From Leptobrachium leishanense (lineage: Eukaryota; Chordata; Amphibia; Anura; Megophryidae), in NCBI GenBank assembly GCA_009667805.1, contig CM019071.1, positions 44,775,593-44,839,592 of the forward strand: a stretch of 64,000 nt of DNA. The letters run 5' to 3'. A model generated the notes under the pieces. It did not search any database and was not told where the DNA came from. It saw nothing but the letters and a program-made list of their open reading frames with translations. Positions 20,691-59,233 of this stretch are shown here, one piece after another (the stretch's first letter is position 1; every line of letters begins with the position of its first letter). The position numbers and the translations under genes were made by a program.

Positions 20691-20954
20691 CCAGGTATAT
20701 TCTGCTGCCCATTAATGTAAAAACCCTGAGCCTTGTGCAACAGAATAACCTGCTGCCTCCAAACATGCTCCGGAATGATTTAACGCAGCTTGAAGAGACC
20801 TCATCCCGGCTCCATTAATACATTAGAATGTGGCTGCCGTCTCATAACTCCTCTGTCTCTATAAAAATATATCAATTTCACTTCCTTCATTTCCATTTTG
20901 GTGCCTTGAATCAATGATTAAAGGGACCCTATTCCAAAGCTGGTGTTAACTTAA

Positions 20955-21283
20955 CCCTTTAACGCCGCAGGACATTCCATGACGTCCTGGCGGCGGGCGG
21001 GCTTTGAAGACGTGGGGCATACATGTACGCCCCGTTGTCTTCAATGGGGCCGCCTCGGCCCCTCCCCGCAGCCTGCACGCGCTGACTCATGGCACGCATC
21101 ATTGGCTGCACAGGGACGGCCTGAAATCAAGCCGTCCCCTGCAGCCAATGACGTGCACTGGACTCCGGCTGCAGGGAGGGCTCGGAATCAGTGCCGCGCG
21201 ACGGCACCTGTTGGCGAGGTGTACCTGTACGCCTCGCCGGGGAAATCGATCCCTTAAGGGTGCCACCCTGCGTCCTTAAGGGG
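20955..21283. mobile_element. piggyBac-like MITE, TTAA target
   Basis: Starts CCCTTTAACGCCGC and ends GCGTCCTTAAGGGG, flanked by TTAA at 20951-20954 and 21284-21287. The equivalent position upstream of gene B (about 54040-54050) is uninterrupted. It lies inside an older shared element bounded by GGACCCTATTC (20933) and GAATAGGGTCC (about 21377). Confidence 0.75.
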
Positions 21284-21389
21284 TTAACCAGAACTGTTGT
21301 AAACATAACAACTCCATAGACTATGATGGCTCCGGTATGTTTACAACGGCTCTGGTTAAGTGAGCAACAACTTCAGAATAGGGTCCTAT

Positions 21390-22194
21390 CTTTTTAAAGT
21401 GGTCATGATGTGAGGAGGCCCCCCTCTCCCCCCACCTCAATATGGAGATGTCACCAGGTGAAGCAGGGGAGTTTCCACCACCCCACCGAGCATTACCAGC
21501 AGCCGGGAATTTTTAATTTCCAGGCTGCCGGTCACCAGATTGGTCACTAGTGATGTCATCCATCCTGACAACACCCTCTGAGACCAATCGCTGTAGCGAG
21601 TGTTCTGAGAGAGGCAACCATGGATTGGATCTACGAATATGCAATTTGTGAAGCTGTGCAGATAATAAGTCATTAAACAATGTGCTGTGCTGTAATGCAT
21701 CGCTATATATAAATGTGTTTGTAACACGTCTGTAATCACTGTAACGATTGTTCTGAGAGAGGTAACCATGGATCAGATCTGTGCATGCGCGTGCAGCTTT
21801 CCCCCCCCCTCGGGTGATGCACAGTTTCTTATGCTGTGCAATTTGTGTAGCCATTCAGATACACTAGTCAATCATTAAATTGAATAATACAATGACATCA
21901 TGACCTGCTGCTGTCACTGAGTTCATTTGAGAAATATTTGTGTATGTCGGTATATGATCTCTGTCACACTGCACACACATACACACCATCACACACATAA
22001 ACACCATCACACAAGTACACACAACAGTCAGATAGAATTACAGTTTTTATTAGTAATAAAATATTTTATTAGATTAACCTTTTTCTTTTGTTCGACTCAA
22101 TGTAACAAATTTCATCAACAGAGAATCCATAAAAATGCCAAAAAAATAAGAGGAGGGGAGAGAATATAATGACACATGTTGAATCAAATTCAGT
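21390..22194. other. intergenic spacer between genes A and B
   Basis: Homologous to 54150-54640 plus 56080-56390 between genes B and C. Holds internal direct repeats (GTTCTGAGAGAGG...AACCATGGAT twice), a CACACA-rich microsatellite at 21965-22025, and TTTATT runs at 22040-22075 that read AATAAA on the minus strand and could end gene B transcripts. Confidence 0.5.
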
Positions 22195-23966
22195 CGTGTT
22201 TGATGTGATTCTGTTAACATTCTGTATGTTTGTTGTGATCCTGTTAACATTCTGTGTGTTTGTTGTGATCCTGTTAACATTCTGTGTGTTTCTTGTGATC
22301 CTGTTAACATTCTGTGTGTTTCTTGTGATCCTGTTAACATTCTGTGTGTTTGATGTGATTCTGTTAACATTCTGTATGTTTGTTGCGATCCTGTTAACAT
22401 TCTGTGTGTTTGTTGTGATCCTGTTAACATTCTGTGTGTCTGTTGTGATCCTGTTAACATTCTGTGTGTTTCTTATGATCCTGTTAACATTCTGTGTGTT
22501 TCTTGTAATCCTGTTAACATTCTGTGTGTTTGATGTGATTCTGTTAACATTCTGTATGTTTGTTGCAATCCTGTTAACATTCTGTGTGTTTGTTGTGATC
22601 CTGTTAACATTCTGTGTGTTTCTTGTGATCCTGTTAACATTCTGTGTGTTTCTTGTGATCCTGTTAACATTCTGTGTGTTTCTTGTGATCCTGTTAACAT
22701 TCTGTGTGTTTCTTGTGATCCTGTTAACATTCTGTGTGTTTGATGTGATTCTGTTAACATTCTGTATGTTTGTTGCGATCCTGTTAACATTCTGTGTGTT
22801 TCTTGTGATCCTGTTAACATTCTGTGTGTTTCTTGTGATCCTGTTAACATTCTGTGTGTTTCTTGTGATCATGTTAACTTTCTGCGTGTTTCTTGTGATC
22901 CTGTTAATATTCTGTGTGTTTCTTGTGATCCTGTTAACATTCTGCATGTTTCTTGTGATCCTGTTAACATTCTGTGTGTTTCTTGTGATCCTGTTAACAT
23001 TATGTGTGTTTCTTGTGATCCTGTTAATATTCTGTGTGTTTCTTGGGATGCTGTTAACATTCTGTGTTTGTTGTGATCCTGTTAACATTCTGTGTGTTTC
23101 TTGTGACCCTGTTAACATTCTGTGTGTTTGTTGTGATCCTGTTAACATTATGTGTGTTTCTTGTGATCCTGTTAACATTCTGTGTGTTTCTTGTGATCCT
23201 GTTAATATTCTGTGTGTTTCTTGGGATGCTGTTAACATTCTGTGTTTGTTGTGATCCTGTTAACATTCTGTGTGTTTCTTGTGATCCTGTTAACATTCTG
23301 TGTGTTTCTTGTGATCCTGTTAACATTCTGTGTGTTTCTTGTGATCATGTTAACTTTCTGCGTGTTTCTTGTGATCCTGTTAACATTCTGTGTGTTTCTT
23401 GTGATCCTGTTAACATTCTGCATGTTTCTTGTGATCCTGTTAACATTCTGTGTGTTTCTTGTGATCCTGTTAACATTATGTGTGTTTCTTGTGATCCTGT
23501 TAACATTCTGTGTGTTTCTTGTGATCCTGTTAATATTCTGTGTGTTTCTTGGGATGCTGTTAACATTCTGTGTTTGTTGTGATCCTGTTAACCTTCTGTG
23601 TGTTTATTGTGATTCTGTTAACATTCTGTTTGCTTGTTGTGATCCTGTTAACCTTCTGTGTGCTTGTTGTGATCCTGTTAACATTCTGTGGGTTTCTTGT
23701 GATGCCGTTAAGATTCTGTGTGTTTGTTGTGATCCTGTTAACATTCTGTGTCTTTGTTGTTATCCCGTTAACCTTCTGTGTGTTTGTTGTGATCCCGTTA
23801 ACCTTCTGTGTGTTTGTTGTGATCTTGTTAACCTTCTGTGTGTTTGTTGTGATCCTGTTAACATTCTGTGTGTTTGTTGTGACCCTGTTAACAGTCTGCA
23901 TGTTTGTTGTGATCCTGTTAACATTCTGTGTGTTTGTTGTGATCCTGTTAACATTCTGTGTGTTTC
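22195..23966. repeat. 30-bp minisatellite directly 3' of gene B
   Basis: About 59 copies of CCTGTTAACATTCTGTGTGT plus TTGTTGTGAT. The unit is a multiple of three without a stop, giving open frames on both strands (NVNRITTNTQ and ILLTFCVFVV repeats) that are not proteins. The array ends about 40 bp past the gene B stop codon, so it is probably transcribed 3' UTR or immediate flank. Variant units recur in blocks, including 28-bp units near 23064, 23242 and 23570. Confidence 0.9.
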
Positions 23967-23989
23967 CCTGTAATTGCACTTTTTTTGAA

Positions 23990-23995
23990 TATATT
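23990..23995 (-). promoter_or_regulatory. weakened poly(A)-signal position of gene B
   Basis: Reads AATATA on the minus strand where gene A has AATAAA in otherwise alignable sequence (CTTAATAWATTCA). The minisatellite begins within 30 bp. Confidence 0.35.
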
Positions 23996-24007
23996 AAGAA
24001 TCAGTAT

Positions 24008-52620
<28,613 letters not shown>

Positions 52621-52860
52621 GTTGTTGGTAGCTGGCTGCAACGTGGTCTGTGTACGGACTATGTACTTGAGGTTTATACTAAAGAACAAGCCAGAACTAA
52701 TCAGCTGTGATACAAATAGAGACTCTGCACCCGGCGAGAATGAACCTTAAACATCTGATTTGACTCTTTGCGTTTGATAAATCAGTGAACCCAGGGCTGA
52801 ACTTCTCTTTATAAAGTGGCCGAGCGAGATCCACAGCCCCGCCCTGCTGGTACAGCGCCA
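52621..52860 (-). promoter_or_regulatory. candidate gene B promoter
   Basis: TATAAAC (52672-52678) at the same distance from ATG as in gene A, GC box at 52837-52844, and the paired TGAACC/TGAACT motif. Here TTTATAAAG near 52809 forms a better TATA box than in gene A, which has TTTATGAAG. Confidence 0.4.
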
Positions 52861-53160
52861 GGTATATTCTGCTGCCCATTAATGTAAAAACCCTGAGCCT
52901 TGTGCAACAGAATCACCTGCTGCCTCCAAACATGCTCCGGAATGATTTAACGCAGCTTGAAGAGACCTCATCCCGGCTCCATTAATACATTAGAATGTGG
53001 CTGCCGTCTCATAACTCCTTTGTCTCTATAAAAATATATCAATTTCACTTCCTCCATAGACAACAATCCATGATCCCAGGCACCTCCTCAACCAATTTCA
53101 CGGCCCCTATCTAGCAGCATTGTGGTTTTGGTGCCTTGAATCAATTTAAAGGGACCCTAT

Positions 53161-54020
53161 TAGGGATGGTCCGAACACCCCCGTGTTTAGTTCGAACTTG
53201 AACACCCAACAGCTGAAAAATTTGAATTCTAACTCGAATGTAATGCAAGTCAAAGGGGGTCGAACATCCGAAAATGAAAGTGCCCTCCAAGAGATCATAT
53301 ATGCAAGATATTGGCCATAAAAGGTGTAGGGGGGCCAGGTACTGCCCTGGGGGATAGAAAACAATGAAAAAAAGTTTAAAAAAACCAAAACAACGTTTTT
53401 AACCTTTTCACTGCCGAGCGCTGAGCCATTTCACCGCTGTGCGCTGAGCTCATTTTTACCATTTTTGCTCATGTTTAAATGTGATTTGAAGCCATGGGAA
53501 CTGTTTCAGCAACAGTGAGTGCGAAATGTTTGAGCTACAAGGAGTGGGAAATGTTTGAGCAACAAGGAGTGGGAAATGTTTGAGCAACAAGGAGTGGGAA
53601 ATGTTTGACCAATAAGGAGTAGGAAATGTTTGAGAAACAATGAGTGGAAAATGTTTGAGCAACAATGAGTGGGAAAGGTTTGACCAACAAGGAGTGGGAA
53701 ATGTTTGAGCAACAATGAGTGGGAAAGGTTTGACCAACAATGAGTGGGAAATGTTTGACCAACAAGGAGTGGGAAATGTTTATGAATCCCATAGGCTTCG
53801 ATGTTAAAAATATTCCCGTTTTAATGCAATATCTAATAAACCGTTTATTATTATATTCTGCAGTAAAGAGTCTCTTTATTTTTAGATTATTTAGGATTTT
53901 TTTTGAATTTTTTTCTCAAACTTTCAACGAATGTCCCGAAAAGTTTGAAGTTTGCAAATTTTCGAACAGCCGATGTTCGAATCTAATATCAAACCGATTC
54001 GAACTGGCAGCCCATCCCTA
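53161..54020. mobile_element. hAT-like MITE, 860 bp, with dated insertion
   Basis: Ends TAGGGATG and CATCCCTA, 8-bp target duplication GACCCTAT at 53153-53160 and 54021-54028. The paralogous site upstream of gene A (20932-20939) has a single GACCCTAT and no insert, so it arrived after the A/B duplication. A partial relative begins at 63600. Confidence 0.88.
53495..53785. repeat. ~24-bp tandem repeat inside the hAT MITE
   Basis: About 11 copies of GGGAAATGTTTGAGCAACAA plus GGAGT with GACCAA variants. Confidence 0.88.
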
Positions 54021-54659
54021 GACCCTATTCCAAACCTGGTGTTAACGTAACCAGAACTGTTGTAAACATAACAACTCCATAGACTATGATGGCTCCGGTA
54101 TGTTTACAACAGCTCTGGTTAAGTTCAACTTCAGAATAGGGTCCTATCTTTTTAAAGTGGTCATGATGTGAAGAGGGCACATCCTTCTTCCCCCACCTCA
54201 ATCTGGAGATATCGCCAGGTGAAGCAGAGGAGTTTCCTACACCCCACCAAGCATTACCAGCAGCCGAGATTTTTTAATTTGCCGGCTGTCGGTCACCAGA
54301 TAGGTCACTAGTGATGTCACCCATGCTGACATCACCCTCTGAGACCAGCCGCTGTAGCAAGTGTTCGGAGAGAATCAACCATGGATTGGATCTACGAATA
54401 TGCAATTTGTGAAGCCATACACATATTAGGTCATTAAACAATGTGTTGCGTTGTAAAGCATCTCTATATATAAATTCCTTTAGTAACGTGTCTGTAATCG
54501 CTGTATCGAGTGTTCTGAGAGAAGCAACCACGGATCAGATCTGTGCATGCGCGTGCAGCTCCCCTTCTGGGTGATGCGCAGTTTCTTATGCTGTGCAATT
54601 TGTGTAGTCATACAGATATTCAATTATTAAACGACTAGTTGTAAAGCCTGCCCAGAGGG

Positions 54660-55515
54660 CAGTCTATTGTGGATATACTGCCCCAGCTCATGGATATACT
54701 GCCCCAGCTCGTGGATACTGCCCCAGCTCGTGGATACTGCCCCAGCTCGTGGATACTGCCTCGTGGATACTGCCCCAGCTCGTGGATATTGCCCCAGCAC
54801 GTGGATATTGCCCCAGCTCGTGGATACTGCCCCAGCTCGTGGATACTGCCCCAGCTCGTGGATACTGCCCCAGCTCGTGGATATGCCCCCGCACGTGGAT
54901 ACTGCCCCAGCTCATGGATACTGCCCCAGCTCGTGGATATGCCCCCCAGCTCGTGGATATGCCCCAGCTCGTGGATACTGCCCCCGCACGTGGATACTGC
55001 CCCCGCACGTGGATACTGCCCCAGCACGTGGATATTTGCCCCCAGCTCATGGATTTGCCCCAGCTCATGGATTTGCCCCAGCACGTGGATACTGCCCCAG
55101 CACGTGGATACTGCCCCAGCTCGTGGATACTGCCCCAGCTCGTGGATATGCCCCCCAGCTCGTGGATACTGCCCCCGCACGTGGATACTGCCCCTGCACG
55201 TGGATACTGCCCCCGCACGTGGATACTGCCCCAGCACATGGATATTTGCCCCCAGCTCATGGATTTGCTCAGCTCATGGATTTGCCCCCAGCTCATGGAT
55301 TTGCTCAGCTCATGGATTTGCCCCAGCTCATGGATTTGCCCCAGCTCATGGATTTGCCCCCAGCTCATGGATTTGCCCCCAGCTCATGGATTTGCCCCCA
55401 GCTCATGGATTTGCCCCAGCTCATGGATTTGCCCCAGCTCATGGATTTGCCCCCAGGTCATGGATTTGCCCCCAGGTCTCATGGGTTTGCCCCCAGCTCG
55501 TGGATATGCCCCCCC
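54660..55515. repeat. ~18-bp minisatellite (CAGCTCGTGGATACTGCCCC)
   Basis: About 46 copies in two zones: GTGGATACTGCCCC types to about 55240, then CATGGATTTGCCCC types. Same family as the array at 12065-12545. Open frames are artefacts of the repeat. Confidence 0.9.
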
Positions 55516-55659
55516 CCCAGCGCTCATACTTACCTGTCAGCGGCGCCAGGGAAGTGAAGATTTCCCCGCTTCCTGTTTTTGAAGGACCCAAGCCGCGGTC
55601 ACGTGACCGGGGTCCTTCAAAGCGGAAGCGAGGGAACCCCTCCGCCGCTCGGGGGGTAG

Positions 55660-55990
55660 GATGCGCGCGGCAGCCGGGTAGAGGCTGCGCCTCTACCCGG
55701 CTGCCGTGCGCATCCTACCCCTGAGCGGCGGAGGGAACTTTCCCTTCGCCGCTCGGGGGACCCGTTAGATGCGCACAGCAGCCGGGTAGAGGCTGCGCTC
55801 GCAGCCTCTACCCGGCTGCCGCACGCATCCAACCCCCGAGCGGCGGGGGAAACTTTCCCTTCGCCGCTCGGGGGGTTGGATGCGCGCGGCAGCCGGGTAG
55901 AGGCTGCGAGCGCAGCCTCTACCCGGCTGCTGTGTGCATGTGTAACCGCCGCGGCGAGCCGGCAGCCGGCTCGTGCCGCGGCGGTTGCAT
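55660..55990. repeat. nested inverted repeats, GC-rich
   Basis: The arm GCAGCCGGGTAGAGGCTGCG and its complement alternate at least three times, separated by GAGCGGCGG...CTTTCCCTTCGCCGCTC modules, followed by a GCCGCGGCGAGCCGGC palindrome. Capable of extensive secondary structure. Confidence 0.8.
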
Positions 55991-56392
55991 GCGCGCGCAA
56001 CCAACCGCTGCTGGTTGCGCGCGCATGCGCAGTAGGGCTTTGGCGACGGACAGCCAAAGCCTTACTCTATTATTATATAGATGTGCTGCACTGCAATGCA
56101 TTGAACAATAAAATGACATCATGACCTAATGCTGTCACTGAGTTCATTTGAGAAATATTTGTGTATGTAGGCGTGGGATCTCTGTCACACTGCACACACA
56201 TACACACCATCACACACATACACACAACACTCAGACAGAATTACAGTTTTCACTAGGGATTAAATGTTTTATTAGATAAACTTTTTCTTTTATTCGACTC
56301 AATTTAACAAATTTCATCAACAGAGAATCTGTAAAAATCCCAAAAAATGAGAGGAAGGGAGAGAATATAATGACACATGTCAAATCAAATTC

Positions 56393-59003
56393 AGAATGTT
56401 TGTTGTGATCCTGTTAACATTCTGCATATTTGTTGTGATCCTGTTAACATTCTGTGTGTTAGTTGTGATCCTGTTAACATTCTGCATGATTGTTGTGATC
56501 CTGTTAACATTCTGTGTGTTTGTTGTGATCCTGTTAACATTCTGTGTGTTTGTTGTGATCCTGTTAACATTCTGCGTGTTTGTTGTGATCCTGTTAATAT
56601 TATGTGTGTTTGTTGTGATCCTGTTAATATTCTTGGTGATTGTTTTGATCCTGTTAACATTATGTGTGTTTGTTGTGATCCTGTTAATATTCTGTGTGAT
56701 TGTTTTGATCCTGTTAACATTATGTGTGTTTATTGTGACCCTGTTAACATTCGGTGTTATTGTTGTTATCTTGTTAACATTCTGCCTGTTTGTTGTGATC
56801 CTGATAACATTCTGTCTGTTTCTTGTGAACCTGTTAACATTATGTGTGTTTGTTGTGATCCTGTTAACATACTGTGTGTTCGTTGTGATCCTGTTAACAT
56901 TCTGTGTGTTTGTTGAGATCATGTTAACTTTTTGTGTGTTTGTTAAGATCCTGTTAACATTCTGCATGTTTGTTGTGATCCTGTTAACATTCTGTGTGTT
57001 TGTTGTGATCCTGTTAACATTCTGTGTTTGTTGTGATCCTGTTAACATTATGTGTGTTTCTTGTGATCCTTTTAACATTCTGCGTGTTTATTGTGATCCT
57101 GTTAACATTCTGTGTGTTTCTTGTGATCCTTTTAACATTCTGCGTGTTTATTGTGATCCTGTTAACATTCTGCGAGTTTCTTGTGATCCTTTTAACATTG
57201 TGCGTGTTTATTGTGATCCTGTTAACATTCTGTGTGTTTATTGTGATCCTGTTAACATTCTGCGAGTTTCTTGTGATCCTGTTAACATTCTGTGTTTGTT
57301 GTGATCCTGTTAACATTATGTGTGTTTGTTGTGATCCTGTTAACATTCTGTGTGTTTCTTGTGATCCTGTTAACATTCTGTGTGTTTCTTGTGATCCTGT
57401 TAACATTCTGCGTGTTTATTGTGATCCTGTTAACATTCTGTGAGTTTCTTGTGATCCTTTTAACATTCTGCGTGTTTATTGTGATCCTGTTAACATTCTG
57501 TGTGTTTATTGTGATCCTGTTAACATTCTGTGAGTTTCTTGTGATCCTGTTAACATTCTGTGTTTGTTGTGATCCTGTTAACATTATGTGTGTTTGTTGT
57601 GATCCTGTTAACATTATGTGTGTTTCTTGTGATCCTGTTAACATTCTGCGTGTTTATTGTGATCCTGTTAACATTCTGTGTGTTTCTTGTGATCCTTTTA
57701 ACATTCTGCGAGTTTCTTGTGATCCTGTTAACATTCTGTGTTTTTTTTGTGATCCTGTTAACATTCTGTATGTTTCTTGTGATCCTGTTAACGTTTTGTG
57801 TGTTTGTTGTGATCCTGTTAACATTCTGCGTGTTTGTTGTGATCCTGTTAATATTATGTGTGTTTGTTGTGATCCTGTTAATATTCTTGGTGATTGTTTT
57901 GATCCTGTTAACATTATGTGTGTTTGTTGTGATCCTGTTAATATTCTGTGTGATTGTTTTGATCCTGTTAACATTATGTGTGTTTATTGTGACCCTGTTA
58001 ACATTATGTGTTATTGTTGTTATCTTGTTAACATTCTGCCTGTTTGTTGTGATCCTGATAACATTCTGTCTGTTTGTTGTGAACCTGTTAACATTATGTG
58101 TGTTTGTTGTGATCCTGTTAACATTCTGTGTGTTTGTTGAGATCATGTTAACTTTTTGTGTGTTTGTTAAGATCCTGTTAACATTCTGCATGTTTGTTGT
58201 GATCCTGTTAACATTCTGTGTGTTTGTTGTGATCCTGTTAACATTCTGTGTTTGTTGTGATCCTGTTAACATTATGTGTGTTTCTTGTGATCCTTTTAAC
58301 ATTCTGCGTGTTTATTGTGATCCTGTTAACATTCTGTGTGTTTCTTGTGATCCTTTTAACATTCTGCGTGTTTATTGTGATCCTGTTAACATTCTGCGAG
58401 TTTCTTGTGATCCTTTTAACATTGTGCGTGTTTATTGTGATCCTGTTAACATTCTGTGTGTTTATTGTGATCCTGTTAACATTCTGCGAGTTTCTTGTGA
58501 TCCTGTTAACATTCTGTGTTTGTTGTGATCCTGTTAACATTATGTGTGTTTGTTGTGATCCTGTTAACATTCTGTGTGTTTCTTGTGATCCTGTTAACAT
58601 TCTGTGTGTTTCTTGTGATCCAGTTAACATTCTGCGTGTTTATTGTGATCCTGTTAACATTCTGTGAGTTTCTTGTGATCCTTTTAACATTGTGCGTGTT
58701 TATTGTGATCCTGTTAACATTCTGTGTGTTTATTGTGATCCTGTTAACATTCTGTGAGTTTCTTGTGATCCTATTAACATTCTGTGTTTGTTGTGATCCT
58801 GTTAACATTATGTGTGTTTGTTGTGATCCTGTTAACATTCTGTGTGTTTCTTGTGATCCTTTTAACATTCTGCGAGTTTCTTGTGATCCTGTTAACATTC
58901 TGTGTTTTTTTTGTGATCCTGTTAACATTCTGTATGTTTCTTGTGATCCTGTTAACGTTTTGTGTGTTTGTTGTCATCCTGTTAACATTCTGTGTGTTTT
59001 TCC
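56393..59003. repeat. 30-bp minisatellite directly 3' of gene C, with higher-order repeats
   Basis: About 87 copies of the same unit as 22195-23966. A ~268-bp superunit recurs (28-bp marker units at 57024, 57292, 57560 and again at 58248, 58516, 58784). A ~1.22-1.25-kb block is duplicated (from 56574 and from 57828). The array ends about 40 bp after the gene C stop codon. Confidence 0.9.
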
Positions 59004-59042
59004 CTGTGATTTCACTTTTTCAGGATATATTAAAATCAGTGT

Positions 59043-59233
59043 TTAGGATTTTGAGCGCGGCACAGCGTACATCTCATAGAGCCGAGGTCTGGATGCGTTG
59101 GTGTTTGGCTCTGCTGTGATCTCAATGTCTTCCTTATCCACCGTTGGTTTCAGAGTAAACTTCTGTAGGATGGTGGTGAGGAAGAGGAAGATCTCCATGC
59201 GAGCCAGACCCTCTCCCAAACACATGCGTTTAC
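59043..59233 (-). CDS. gene C exon 9
   Basis: [11 protein letters not shown] to AVPRSKS and TAA, with [10 protein letters not shown] as in gene A. Confidence 0.92.

Larger units (their letters stand above)
54641..56075. mobile_element. 1.4-kb insertion with minisatellite and GC-rich palindromes
   Basis: Interrupts spacer DNA that is continuous at about 21880 upstream of gene A. Order: an ~18-bp array, a GC-rich block of nested inverted repeats, then a short hairpin (GGCTTTGGC...GCCAAAGCC) followed by TTACTCTATTATTATATAG. The end hairpin is reminiscent of Helitron/Helentron ends but no diagnostic pair of termini was found. Confidence 0.5.

Noticed and set aside
22195..23966. CRISPR-like array because of ~30-bp repeats
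   Set aside because: Units are contiguous with no unique spacers, and the setting is a vertebrate genome.
22069..23979. Long open frames on both strands over the 30-bp array, up to 389 codons
   Set aside because: They result from a stop-free 30-bp tandem unit, appear in several frames at once and have no start context or homology; likewise 56380-59119.
54635..55724. Overlapping open frames of 200-350 codons with ARGYCPSSWILPQ-type repeats
   Set aside because: Translations of the 18-bp minisatellite in all frames; the same applies to 12110-12770.
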